NCBI RefSeq assembly: GCF_041435435.1
Contig: NZ_CP108494.1
Span: forward strand, 5,180,501-5,244,500
Direction of reading: 5' to 3'
DNA length: 64,000 nt
From: Streptomyces sp. NBC_01241
GTDB lineage: Bacteria; Actinomycetota; Actinomycetes; Streptomycetales; Streptomycetaceae
Shown here: positions 43,116 to 51,201 of the stretch, piece by piece
Layout: each line of letters starts with the position of its first letter
Position numbering within the stretch: the stretch's first letter is position 1
The notes under the pieces: generated by a model
What the model saw: the letters and a program-made list of their open reading frames with translations, nothing else
The model's database searches: none
Told to the model about the DNA's origin: nothing
Translations under genes and position numbers: made by a program

Positions 43116-44162
43116 CTATGCCACCCGGGTAGCTCCGGCGAAGGGCATGTGATCGATGGGCGCGATCCGGACCGGCGCTCCCGGGCGCGGGGCGTGGATC
43201 ATCTGGCCGTTGCCGATGTAGAGCCCGACGTGGCTGATGCCCGAGTAGAAGAACACCAGGTCGCCCGGGGCCAGTTCGGAGCGCGAGACGTGCTGCCCGG
43301 CGTTGATCTGGGTGTACGTGGTCCGGGGCAGCGAGACGCCGGCGGAGCGCCAGGCGGCCTGGGTGAGCCCGGAGCAGTCGAACGAGGACGGGCCGGTCGC
43401 GCCCCAGACGTACGGCTTGCCGAGCGCCCCGTACGCGAACGCGATGGCCTCGGCGGCGCGGGCGTTGGAGGCCAGTACGGGGCCGCGCGCGGTGCCGCGG
43501 TCGACGCGGCCGGCGGAACGCACGCCGTCCGAGCCCTCGTAGGCGGCGCGTTCGGCCGGGGACAGGGTGGCGAGGAGCCGTTGCACTTCGGCCAGTTTGG
43601 CCCTGATCGCCGCCTTGCGTTCTTTCAGCTCGGTCTGGCGCGCCGCCAGCGCCGCCAGCTCGTCCTTGGCCTGCGAGCGCAGCTGGGCGATCTGGGCGAC
43701 CTGCCGCTCCACCTCGCCGACCTCGGCGGCCTGGCGGTCGCCGATCCGGTCCACGTACGACGCGCGCTCCAGGTACTGGTCGGGGTCGGAGGAGAGCGCC
43801 AGCTGTACGGACGGGTCGAGGCCGCCGGTGCGGTACTGCGCGGCGGCGAGCGAACCCAGTGCGTTGCGCGAGGCGTTGAGGCGCTCGGTTTTGCGGGCGG
43901 CCTCGTCGCGCAGGGTGTCGACGGCATCGGCGGCGGCGGTCGCCTGCTCCTTCGCACCGTTGTACTGCTCGGTGGCGACCTCCGCGTCGTGGTAGAGCCG
44001 GTCCACCTCGGCCTTGATCTGGGCGGGGGTTCGCTGGGGGTCGGCGTGTGCCGACCCCGGTAGTACGGCAGCGGTGGCGGCCCCGGCGAAGGCCAGGGTG
44101 GCCGCGGTGCGGGCAGCAGAGCCGGTGTACGAGCGCTGCTTGGGTTTCCGGTGCGCTGCCAC
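43116..44162 (-). CDS. Secreted NlpC/P60 (C40) peptidoglycan hydrolase
   Basis: 348 aa. The start is GTG, and the N-terminus MAAHRKPK leads into a signal peptide ending near SAHA. A coiled coil spans about residues 45-200 (IKAEVDRLYHDAEVATEQYN and similar heptads). The C-terminal NlpC/P60 domain carries catalytic Cys in FDCSGLTQAAW, His in HVGLYIG and the third position near HAPRPG. It cleaves the stem peptide of peptidoglycan. Paralogue of the gene at 45109 but without a recognisable riboswitch in its leader. Confidence 0.93.
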   Translation of the reverse strand: MAAHRKPKQRSYTGSAARTAATLAFAGAATAAVLPGSAHADPQRTPAQIKAEVDRLYHDAEVATEQYNGAKEQATAAADAVDTLRDEAARKTERLNASRNALGSLAAAQYRTGGLDPSVQLALSSDPDQYLERASYVDRIGDRQAAEVGEVERQVAQIAQLRSQAKDELAALAARQTELKERKAAIRAKLAEVQRLLATLSPAERAAYEGSDGVRSAGRVDRGTARGPVLASNARAAEAIAFAYGALGKPYVWGATGPSSFDCSGLTQAAWRSAGVSLPRTTYTQINAGQHVSRSELAPGDLVFFYSGISHVGLYIGNGQMIHAPRPGAPVRIAPIDHMPFAGATRVA

Positions 44163-44517
44163 GGGGGCGTGCGTCCTTCCTGGCGACTGCCCGTCGGGGA
44201 CTACCGGCGGGCCCGCCGGAGGTCCGGCGGCGGGTCACCAACAGGAGAGCGGCCCGCCGCCGGATCCCGGCGGGGTGACCGGTGTGCCGTCCGGGTGCGG
44301 AGCGGCGGTGAAGACGGTCACCTGCTCAGGGACGCTAAACCCGGGGCACGGGGAAGAGTTGTAATGACGCCTATTGCCTCATTTTGGCGCGGCACTGTCT
44401 TTGATTGATCGGAAAAATGGCAACAGAGTAAGGCAATTGGTACAGACACGAGCGAAGCGGCAGGAAGCCGCACCTGCCTGCGGAGTGGTGATATGGGCAG
44501 GGCTAGGCTGCGGCCTC
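44163..44517. other. Divergent intergenic region with a long structured leader
   Basis: On the minus strand a TAGCGT -10-like element lies about 170 nt before the NlpC/P60 start. The leader between contains strong GC hairpins (CCGCCG / CGGCGG and CCGCCGG / CCGGCGG). The c-di-AMP aptamer core GGGTGAATC is absent. On the plus strand TAGGCT at 44504-44509 precedes the 117-aa gene. No protein gene seen. Confidence 0.5.
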
Positions 44518-44871
44518 ATGGACGTACTCATTCATGTCTTCGTCGCCCTGCACATCATCGGCATCGCCTCTCTGCTGGGCGGTTTCCTGACCCAGATGAA
44601 GGCGATGGGCGCGGGCACGGCCCGGTTCGTCCCTGCGATGCTGCACGGCGCGCTGACGATGCTGGGCACCGGTGTCGCACTGGTCGGGCTCAACCAGGCC
44701 GACGACAACCCCGTGAACAACATCAAGATCGGGGTCAAGCTGCTGCTCCTGGTCGTCATCCTCGCGCTGGTCTACATCAAGCGGGACGAGGAGAAGGTCG
44801 ACAAGGGCGCCTTCTCGGCCGTGGGCGGGCTGACGCTCGCCAACATCTTCATCGCCACGCTCTGGACCTGA
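44518..44871 (+). CDS. Small four-helix membrane protein, unknown function
   Basis: 117 aa. Hydrophobic segments: VLIHVFVALHIIGIASLLGGFL, MLHGALTMLGTGVALVGL, VKLLLLVVILALVYI and SAVGGLTLANIFIATLW. Conserved-looking His in the first two helices. The start ATG at 44518 has no Shine-Dalgarno. TAGGCT ends nine bases upstream, so the mRNA is probably leaderless. An upstream in-frame ATG at 44374 was rejected. Lies between the two NlpC/P60 genes on the opposite strand; role unknown. Confidence 0.8.
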   Translation: MDVLIHVFVALHIIGIASLLGGFLTQMKAMGAGTARFVPAMLHGALTMLGTGVALVGLNQADDNPVNNIKIGVKLLLLVVILALVYIKRDEEKVDKGAFSAVGGLTLANIFIATLWT

Positions 44872-44908
44872 GAACCGAGGCCGGAGAGCTCGGGCCGGAG
44901 AGCTGAGG

Positions 44909-44992
44909 CCGGGGAACCGAGGCCGGGGAACCGAGGCCGGGGAACCGAGGCCGGGGAACCGAGGCCGGGGAACCGAGGCCGGGGAACCGAGG
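44909..44992 (+). repeat. 14-bp tandem repeat, six perfect copies
   Basis: Six uninterrupted copies of CCGGGGAACCGAGG, with degenerate copies on both sides (44876-45030). Located between the convergent ends of the 117-aa membrane gene and the second NlpC/P60 gene. Non-coding; no spacers. Confidence 0.9.
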
Positions 44993-45108
44993 CCGATGTT
45001 CCGAGAGCCGGGGTCCGAGCCGGGCCGGGTTCCGAGGCCTGGGTCCTGAGTCGGCCGGAGTGCGGGGCGGCCCGCGCCCCGGCCGATGGCCGATGGCCGT
45101 GCGAATCG

Positions 45109-46287
45109 CTACGCCGGCCGCACGCTGCCGTAGATCGGCATGTAGTAGATCGACTCCTCGCGCACATTCGCCCCCGGCTTCGGCGCGTGGATCATCATCC
45201 CGTCACCCTTGTAGATGCCGACGTGGCTGATGTCGTCGTAGAAGAAGACGAGGTCGCCCGGGCGCAGGTCCGCCGTCGCGACCCGGGTGCCTGTCTTCAC
45301 CTGGTCCCAGGTGGTGCGCGGGATGTCGACGCCCGCGGCCTTCCACGCCGCCTGGGTGAGCCCGGAGCAGTCGTACGAGGACGGGCCCGTCGCGCCCCAG
45401 ACGTACGGCTTGCCGATCTGGGCGCGGGCGAAGGCGAGGACCTTCTCCGCCTTGGTGGTGGCGCTGCTGTCCGAGCCGGTGCTCGTGCCCGTACCGGTGC
45501 CCGTACCGGTGCCCGTACCGGTGCCCGTACCGGTGCCGGAACCCGCTTCCTTCGCGGCCTCCGCCGCCTTGCGGTCCGCCTCCGCCTTGGCGGCGGCCTG
45601 CTGCTTGGCCAGTTCTTCCGCCTTGCGCCGGGCCTCCGCCTCCTTCTTCCGCTCCAGCTCCGCGAGCCGCGCCTTCTCCTCGGCGGTCAGCTGCGACAGC
45701 AACGCGCGCGCCTCGCCCAGCTTCTTCTGGACGTCCTGCTTGCTGGTGCGCAGCGTGGTCTGCGTCGTGGTCAGCGTCTCCAGGCTCTGCACCGCCTCGG
45801 CACGCTTCTTCGCCGCCTTGGTCTGCTGCGTACGGAAGTCCGTGATCGCCTTCTGCTGCCGGCTGGTCATCCGGTTCATCAGCTGGTTCTGGTCGAAATA
45901 CGACTGCGGGTCGTCGGCCAGGAAGAAGGTGGCGCTCGGTGCGATGGTGCCGCTGCGGTACTGCGCGGCCGCGTACGTGCCGAGCGTCCTGCGGGCCTCG
46001 TTGAGCTGGTCGGCGCGCTTGGCGACATCGTCCAGCAGGGCGTCGACCTTGGTGCGCTGGGTGGCGGCGGCCTCCTTCGCCTGGTTGTACTGCTGGGTCG
46101 CGGTGCCCGCCTGCCGGTAGAGGTCGTCGACCTGCTTCTGGACGTCCTCGATGCCGGCTTTCGGAGCGGGGGCGGCCATCGCGCTCTGCGTGGAGAGCAG
46201 GGTCACGGACGCCAGTGCCGCCGTCGTGAGCCCGACGGCCGGTGTGGTGGTGCGCACCCGGGTGCGCGGCTTGCGATGCGATGCCAA
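45109..46287 (-). CDS. Secreted NlpC/P60 (C40) peptidoglycan hydrolase controlled by a c-di-AMP riboswitch
   Basis: 392 aa. The signal peptide ends near AMA. The coiled coil is long (residues about 40-250, with EEKARLAELERKKEAEARRKAEEL). A Gly-Thr repeat linker encoded by 12-bp repeats (45484-45540) leads to the NlpC/P60 domain with YDCSGLTQAAW and HVGIYKG. I chose the TTG at 46287 because GGAAGGAG then lies nine bases upstream and the N-terminus MASHRKPR matches its paralogue MAAHRKPK. The ATG at 46296 directly abuts the Shine-Dalgarno. Confidence 0.92.
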   Translation of the reverse strand: MASHRKPRTRVRTTTPAVGLTTAALASVTLLSTQSAMAAPAPKAGIEDVQKQVDDLYRQAGTATQQYNQAKEAAATQRTKVDALLDDVAKRADQLNEARRTLGTYAAAQYRSGTIAPSATFFLADDPQSYFDQNQLMNRMTSRQQKAITDFRTQQTKAAKKRAEAVQSLETLTTTQTTLRTSKQDVQKKLGEARALLSQLTAEEKARLAELERKKEAEARRKAEELAKQQAAAKAEADRKAAEAAKEAGSGTGTGTGTGTGTGTGTGTSTGSDSSATTKAEKVLAFARAQIGKPYVWGATGPSSYDCSGLTQAAWKAAGVDIPRTTWDQVKTGTRVATADLRPGDLVFFYDDISHVGIYKGDGMMIHAPKPGANVREESIYYMPIYGSVRPA

Positions 46288-46308
46288 GGCCGGCATCTCC
46301 TTCCGTGG

Positions 46309-46440
46309 ACCGCCTACCGGGTTAGCTGTCGGGTTCGGGCGGAACGGAAGGCTGCCCTACGGTCCGCGTGGGGGACAAGGACCGATTCACCCCGGTACAT
46401 GCGTGTGGGTCCCCGGTTCCGAACTCCCGCGAGGGCAGCC
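46309..46440 (-). promoter_or_regulatory. c-di-AMP riboswitch (ydaO/yuaA type)
   Basis: The leader RNA of the NlpC/P60 gene contains the conserved ydaO elements in order: GGAACCGGGGACCCA, then GGGGTGAATCGGTCC, GGACCGTAGGGCAGCC, and CCCGAACCCGACAGCTAACC with GGTAGGCGG near the end. In Streptomyces this riboswitch turns off cell-wall hydrolase genes such as rpfA when c-di-AMP is high (knowledge). The exact ends are approximate. Confidence 0.9.
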
Positions 46441-46505
46441 CGGATTCGGCGTGGGCGCCCGCTCGGCGTGGTTCGCCTCTGGGGGTACGGGCCGCCCGGA
46501 CGAGC

Positions 46506-46535
46506 ACGCTAGCCAACCCATGGTGCTGCTGTGAA
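46506..46535 (-). promoter_or_regulatory. Putative promoter of the riboswitch-controlled NlpC/P60 gene
   Basis: On the minus strand TTCACA (46535-46530) and TAGCGT (46511-46506) are spaced by 18 bp, giving a leader of about 210 nt that contains the riboswitch. Confidence 0.5.
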
Positions 46536-46709
46536 GGTTGATGTTCGATATGCCCGATACATCTTCGTGACCTCGGCGAAGTGGGGCGGCGGGCGCGGAC
46601 GGGGGGCCCGGAATTCCTGACCGCGAGTGGGCGTCCGCTCTCTTTGTGTGCCCGGCAGGGGGTGGGGCCGGCCCTGCGGTCCGGGTCCGGTTCGGCATGC
46701 GGCCGTCGT

Positions 46710-46732
46710 GTGTCGGTGCGGCGGCCTAGACT
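46710..46732 (+). promoter_or_regulatory. Putative PafBC-type DNA-damage promoter of pcrA
   Basis: GTGTCGGTG (46710-46718), 8 bp, TAGACT (46727-46732). The RecA-independent actinobacterial DNA-damage promoter consensus is TTGTCRGTG-N8-TAnnnT; this differs at one position. The ATG is nine bases after the -10, so the leader is almost absent. Confidence 0.6.
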
Positions 46733-46741
46733 CGACAAGCG

Positions 46742-49186
46742 ATGAGCAGCCTCTTTGACGACAGCTTCCTGGCCGGCCTCCAGCACTCGGAGGAAGAGCC
46801 CCCGCCGCCCCCCGAGGACTCCGCACCCGAAGCGGTGCCGGAGGACCTCTTCGCGGGCGTATTCGACGGGCCCCCGCCGCCCAGGGAGGCGTACTACCGC
46901 GACGGCGCGCACCGCCCCGTCATCGACCCCGCGGCGCTCCTCGACGGGCTGAACACCGAGCAGCGCGCCGCCGTGGTCCATGCGGGCTCCCCGCTGCTCA
47001 TCGTCGCCGGGGCGGGCTCCGGCAAGACGCGGGTGCTGACCCACCGGATCGCCCACCTCCTCGCCGAGCGCGGGGTGCACCCCGGCCAGATCCTGGCGAT
47101 CACCTTCACCAACAAGGCCGCGGGCGAGATGAAGGAGCGCGTCGAGCAGCTCGTCGGACCGCGCGCCAACGCCATGTGGGTCATGACCTTCCACAGCGCG
47201 TGCGTACGCATCCTGCGCCGCGAGTCGAAGAAGCTCGGCTTCACGTCATCGTTCTCGATCTACGACGCCGCCGACTCCAAGCGGCTGATGGCCCTGGTCT
47301 GCCGCGATCTCGACCTCGACCCGAAGCGCTTCCCGCCGAAGTCGTTCACGGCCAAGGTCTCCAACCTGAAGAACGAGCTGATCGACGAGGAGACCTTCGC
47401 CGGTCAGGCCGCCGACGGGTTCGAGAAGACCCTCGCGCAGGCCTACGCGATGTACCAGTCCCGGCTGCGCGAGGCCAACGCGCTGGACTTCGACGACATC
47501 ATCATGACGACGGTCCACCTGCTCCAGGCGTTCCCCGACGTCGCCGAGCACTACCGCCGCCGCTTCCGGCACGTCCTCGTCGACGAGTACCAGGACACCA
47601 ACCACGCCCAGTACACCCTCGTACGCGAACTGGTCGGCCCGGCGGGCGAGGCCGACGCCCCCGCCGAGCTGTGCGTCGTCGGTGACGCGGACCAGTCGAT
47701 CTACGCCTTCCGCGGCGCGACCATCCGCAACATCCTCCAGTTCGAGGAGGACTACCCGGACGCGACCACGATCCTGCTGGAGCAGAACTACCGCTCCACG
47801 CAGACGATCCTGTCCGCCGCCAACGCCGTCATCGAACGCAACGAGAGCCGCCGCCCCAAGAACCTCTGGACGAACGCCGGCACCGGCGCCCGCATCACCG
47901 GCTATGTCGCCGACACCGAGCACGACGAGGCGCAGTTCGTCGCCGACGAGATCGACCGGCTGACCGACGCGGGCGATGCCAAGGCCGGCGACGTCGCGGT
48001 CTTCTACCGTACGAACGCGCAGTCCCGGGTCTTCGAAGAGATCTTCATCCGTGTCGGCCTGCCCTACAAGGTCGTCGGCGGAGTGCGCTTCTACGAGCGC
48101 AAGGAGGTCCGGGACGTCCTGGCCTACCTCCGGGTCCTCGCCAACCCCGAGGACACCGTCCCGCTGCGCCGCATCCTCAATGTGCCCAAACGCGGCATCG
48201 GCGACCGTGCCGAGGCGATGATCGACGCGCTGTCGATGCGCGAGAAGATCACCTTCCCGCAGGCGCTGCGCCGGGTCGACGAGGCGTACGGCATGGCGGC
48301 CCGGTCGGCCAATGCCGTCAAGCGGTTCAACACGCTGATGGAGGAGCTGCGCACGATCGTCGAGTCCGGCGCGGGCCCGGCGGTGGTCCTGGAGGCCGTC
48401 CTGGAGCGGACCGGCTATCTCGCCGAGCTCCAGGCGTCCACCGACCCGCAGGACGAGACCCGCATCGAGAACCTTCAGGAACTCGCCGCCGTCGCCCTCG
48501 AATTCGAGCAGGAGCGGGGAGAGGCCGGCGAGGAAGGCGCGGGCACCCTCGCCGAGTTCCTGGAGAGGGTCGCGCTCGTCGCCGACTCCGACCAGATCCC
48601 AGACGAGGACGAGGACGGCTCCGGCGTCATCACGCTGATGACCCTGCACACCGCGAAGGGCCTCGAATTCCCGGTGGTCTTCCTGACCGGCATGGAGGAC
48701 GGCGTCTTCCCGCACATGCGGGCGCTCGGCCAGGTCAAGGAACTGGAGGAGGAGCGGCGGCTCGCGTACGTAGGCATCACCCGGGCCCGCGAGCGGCTGT
48801 ATCTGACCCGGGCGGCGATGCGCAGTGCGTGGGGGCAGCCCTCGTACAACCCGCCGTCGCGGTTCCTGGAGGAGATCCCGGACCAGCACCTGGAGTGGAA
48901 GCGGACCGGGCCGATGGCGGCCCCGGCCGGACCGACGTCGGGGATCACCTCGTCGCTGTCGTCGTCCCGTTCGCGCTCCGGCCCCTCGGGCTTCGCGACC
49001 CGGCGGACCTCCGACAAGCCGACGATCACGCTGACCGTGGGGGACCGGGTCACGCACGACCAGTTCGGGCTCGGCACGGTGACGGCCGTCGAGGGCTTCG
49101 GCGACCAGGCGAAGGCGACGGTCGACTTCGGGGACGAGCGGCCGAAGAAGCTGCTGCTGCGGTACGCGCCGGTCGAGAAGCTGTAG
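46742..49186 (+). CDS. pcrA: ATP-dependent DNA helicase PcrA/UvrD
   Basis: SF1A 3'-5' helicase of 814 aa acting in repair and replication restart. A Pro/Glu-rich N-terminal extension of about 70 residues precedes LNTEQRAAVVHAGSPLLIVAGAGSGKTRVL (Q motif and Walker A). ITFTNKAAGEMKERV, VDEYQDTN (Walker B), VGDADQSIYAFRGA and LMTLHTAKGLEFPVVFLTGMEDG follow. The C-terminus has the PcrA-type RNA polymerase-interacting Tudor-like end (VGDRVTHDQFGLGTVTAVEG). The start is the ATG at 46742, without a Shine-Dalgarno, behind a damage-type promoter. Confidence 0.96.
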   Translation: MSSLFDDSFLAGLQHSEEEPPPPPEDSAPEAVPEDLFAGVFDGPPPPREAYYRDGAHRPVIDPAALLDGLNTEQRAAVVHAGSPLLIVAGAGSGKTRVLTHRIAHLLAERGVHPGQILAITFTNKAAGEMKERVEQLVGPRANAMWVMTFHSACVRILRRESKKLGFTSSFSIYDAADSKRLMALVCRDLDLDPKRFPPKSFTAKVSNLKNELIDEETFAGQAADGFEKTLAQAYAMYQSRLREANALDFDDIIMTTVHLLQAFPDVAEHYRRRFRHVLVDEYQDTNHAQYTLVRELVGPAGEADAPAELCVVGDADQSIYAFRGATIRNILQFEEDYPDATTILLEQNYRSTQTILSAANAVIERNESRRPKNLWTNAGTGARITGYVADTEHDEAQFVADEIDRLTDAGDAKAGDVAVFYRTNAQSRVFEEIFIRVGLPYKVVGGVRFYERKEVRDVLAYLRVLANPEDTVPLRRILNVPKRGIGDRAEAMIDALSMREKITFPQALRRVDEAYGMAARSANAVKRFNTLMEELRTIVESGAGPAVVLEAVLERTGYLAELQASTDPQDETRIENLQELAAVALEFEQERGEAGEEGAGTLAEFLERVALVADSDQIPDEDEDGSGVITLMTLHTAKGLEFPVVFLTGMEDGVFPHMRALGQVKELEEERRLAYVGITRARERLYLTRAAMRSAWGQPSYNPPSRFLEEIPDQHLEWKRTGPMAAPAGPTSGITSSLSSSRSRSGPSGFATRRTSDKPTITLTVGDRVTHDQFGLGTVTAVEGFGDQAKATVDFGDERPKKLLLRYAPVEKL

Positions 49187-49255
49187 GCCCGGCAGAAGGG
49201 TGGACGTGCAGGCGGCCGGGGCTGTTGCTCCGACCGCCGTCGGGTGCGTGGTGGC

Positions 49256-50821
49256 TCAGGTCGGGTTGACGCCGTGGCTGCGGAGCCAGGGGAGCGGGTC
49301 TATCGCCGCACCGCCACCGGGTCGCACCTCGAAGTGCAGGTGCGGGCCGGTCGAGTTCCCGGACTTGCCGGAGTACGCGATGACGTCGCCGGCCTTGACC
49401 GAGCCCGAGCGGATCCTGGTGCTGCTGAGGTGGCAGTACCAGGTCTCGGTCCCGTCGGCCATGGTGACGATGGCCATGTTCCCGTAGGCGCTGTTCCACT
49501 GGGTGCGTACGGTGCCGTCGGTCGCGGCCATCACGGGCGTGCCGTACCAGACGGGGAAGTCGATGCCCGTGTGCACGGACATCCAGTTGACGCCCGCCTG
49601 GCCGAAGTACGCGCTGAGGCCGTGCTCCGCGACGGGCATCACGTACTTGGGGCGCAACGCCTCCTTGCGGGCGGCCTCTTCCTCGCGCTTCTTCTTCTCG
49701 GCGGCCTGCCGTTCGCGCAGATCGATGCGTTCCTGGGTACGGCTGACGCGGTCGCCGAAGTTCTCTGCGTCGGCCCTGAGGTTGGCGAGCTGGGTGTCCA
49801 GCTTGTGGTTGGCGGCGACCGATTTGGCCGAGCCGGGGTCGGCGGCCGCCATCGTGGTCGTGCTGTCGTCCTTCTTGTCCTCGCCGCCCAGTCCGCCGAC
49901 GGAGGCCGCGGCGATACCGGCCACGCTCATCACACAGGCGGAAGGAACGGCGACGGTGAGGAGCGCGGAACGCTTCGCGGGAGAACGCCGCCGGCTACGG
50001 CCGCCGGTGCCGCGGGTGACGGAGCGGCCGAGGGGGCGGTGGGCATCGGGGGCGGCGTCGGCGGTGTCGGGGTGCGCTGTGTCGCGGGTCGCGGCGGCGG
50101 TCTTGTCGTCGCCGGTGGCTTCGGAAACTTCGGCGGCTTCGGAAACTTCGGCGGCTTCGGAAACTTCGGCGGCTTCGGCCGTGGTTTCGTGCCCGTTGGT
50201 GTCGAAGCCCGTCTCCGGGAGGCTGAACTCGGCGGTGCGGTGGGCCTCGTACGGGGCGTACGGGTCGTACGGAAGGTGTGCGTCGTACGCCTTGTGTGCC
50301 GCTGGCGCCTCGTGCAACACCTGTGCGGTTTGGGTGGTTTGCGCGGTTTGCTCTTCGTGTTCGGGCGTGGCGCCGGTGTTCCAGGCGGTGGCGTCGTACG
50401 CGCCGGTGTCGTGGACGGCCGTGCCGGTAGTCGCCCACTGGCCGGTCTGGTGCCAGCCGTTGGTTTCCCACTGGCCCGTGGCGTCCGGGGCGCCGCCCTG
50501 TGCCGGAACGCCGGCGAAGGTGGCGGTGGCGGCGGTGGCCCAGGTGGTTGTGGTGTCGTACGTCGGGCCTGCGGCGTACTGCTGCTCGGGCTGTGCCGCG
50601 TACGGGGCGTAGGTGTCGTACGCGGTGGTCGGGTGCGCGCCCGTGTCCCACTGCGTGGAGTCGTACTGGCCGCTGTATCCGGCCTGCTGGGTGTCGTAGC
50701 CGCTGTCGTACGCGCCGTCGTAGTGACCGGGGAGGGAACCGAAGAGCGGATCGCTGTCGAAGCTGCCGGTGGCTTGGCTGTCGTATCCGGCGAACCCGGC
50801 GTGGGGGTGCTGGTCGTTCAC
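49256..50821 (-). CDS. Membrane-anchored M23 (LytM) metallopeptidase
   Basis: About 521 aa. The N-terminal 260 residues are Tyr/Asp/Gln/Thr-rich and probably disordered in the cytoplasm, with a three-fold AEVSEA repeat near residue 225. A basic RSRRRSPAKRS and one membrane segment (ALLTVAVPSACVMSVAGIAAASV) follow. An outer coiled coil (ADAENFGDRVSRTQERIDLRERQAAEKKKREEE) leads to the LytM domain with VHTGIDFPVWYGTPV and the Zn motif HLHFEV. The GTG at 50821 was chosen; a TTG at 50824 adds one residue. The domain cleaves peptidoglycan cross-bridges. Confidence 0.9.
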   Translation of the reverse strand: MNDQHPHAGFAGYDSQATGSFDSDPLFGSLPGHYDGAYDSGYDTQQAGYSGQYDSTQWDTGAHPTTAYDTYAPYAAQPEQQYAAGPTYDTTTTWATAATATFAGVPAQGGAPDATGQWETNGWHQTGQWATTGTAVHDTGAYDATAWNTGATPEHEEQTAQTTQTAQVLHEAPAAHKAYDAHLPYDPYAPYEAHRTAEFSLPETGFDTNGHETTAEAAEVSEAAEVSEAAEVSEATGDDKTAAATRDTAHPDTADAAPDAHRPLGRSVTRGTGGRSRRRSPAKRSALLTVAVPSACVMSVAGIAAASVGGLGGEDKKDDSTTTMAAADPGSAKSVAANHKLDTQLANLRADAENFGDRVSRTQERIDLRERQAAEKKKREEEAARKEALRPKYVMPVAEHGLSAYFGQAGVNWMSVHTGIDFPVWYGTPVMAATDGTVRTQWNSAYGNMAIVTMADGTETWYCHLSSTRIRSGSVKAGDVIAYSGKSGNSTGPHLHFEVRPGGGAAIDPLPWLRSHGVNPT

Positions 50822-51201
50822 CAACTTCTCTCTCGCCTCGGCAGCAGGACCTGTGTGCTGGAGTCCGGTGGGGGAATTCCGAATCCCAGGGGGAGTGGTG
50901 GCCGCGACTGTACCCGGCGGTACGCGACGTCGACAATCTTCGACAGGTTCGGACGGCTCGGGAAACGGGCAATCGGCCGTCTTTCGACGGACTGTCTACA
51001 CAGCCTTGGCTCTATGTTCGAAACCAGTTCTATTCGTGTGGTGCGGCGGAGGCCGGTGGGGTGGCTGCGCCATCGAAGTTCGAGTGCCCGGTGTCTCGGC
51101 CCGTCGGCCCGGTGTCTCGGCCGGGCGACCCGATATCTCGGCCGTCGACGCGACCCACGCCGGAACCTGCCCGGTGGGCGAGGCGGCAGCACCACCCCGG
51201 C
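50822..51201. other. Intergenic region upstream of the M23 peptidase
   Basis: A promoter-like TTGTCG (50936-50931), 18 bp, TACAGT (50912-50907) on the minus strand lies about 80 bp before the peptidase start. Further upstream are three 21-bp direct repeats (51087-51149). No gene seen. Confidence 0.5.
51087..51149. repeat. Three 21-bp-spaced direct repeats (CCCGGTGTCTCGGCC)
   Basis: Two copies of CCCGGTGTCTCGGCC at 51087 and 51108 and a variant CCCGATATCTCGGCC at 51129, with exact 21-bp periodicity, two helical turns. This spacing would suit cooperative protein binding. Upstream of the M23 peptidase gene. Confidence 0.7.

Noticed and set aside
44163..44340. c-di-AMP riboswitch before the first NlpC/P60 gene
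   Set aside because: The conserved GGGTGAATC and AGCTAACC elements are absent, although the leader is long and structured.
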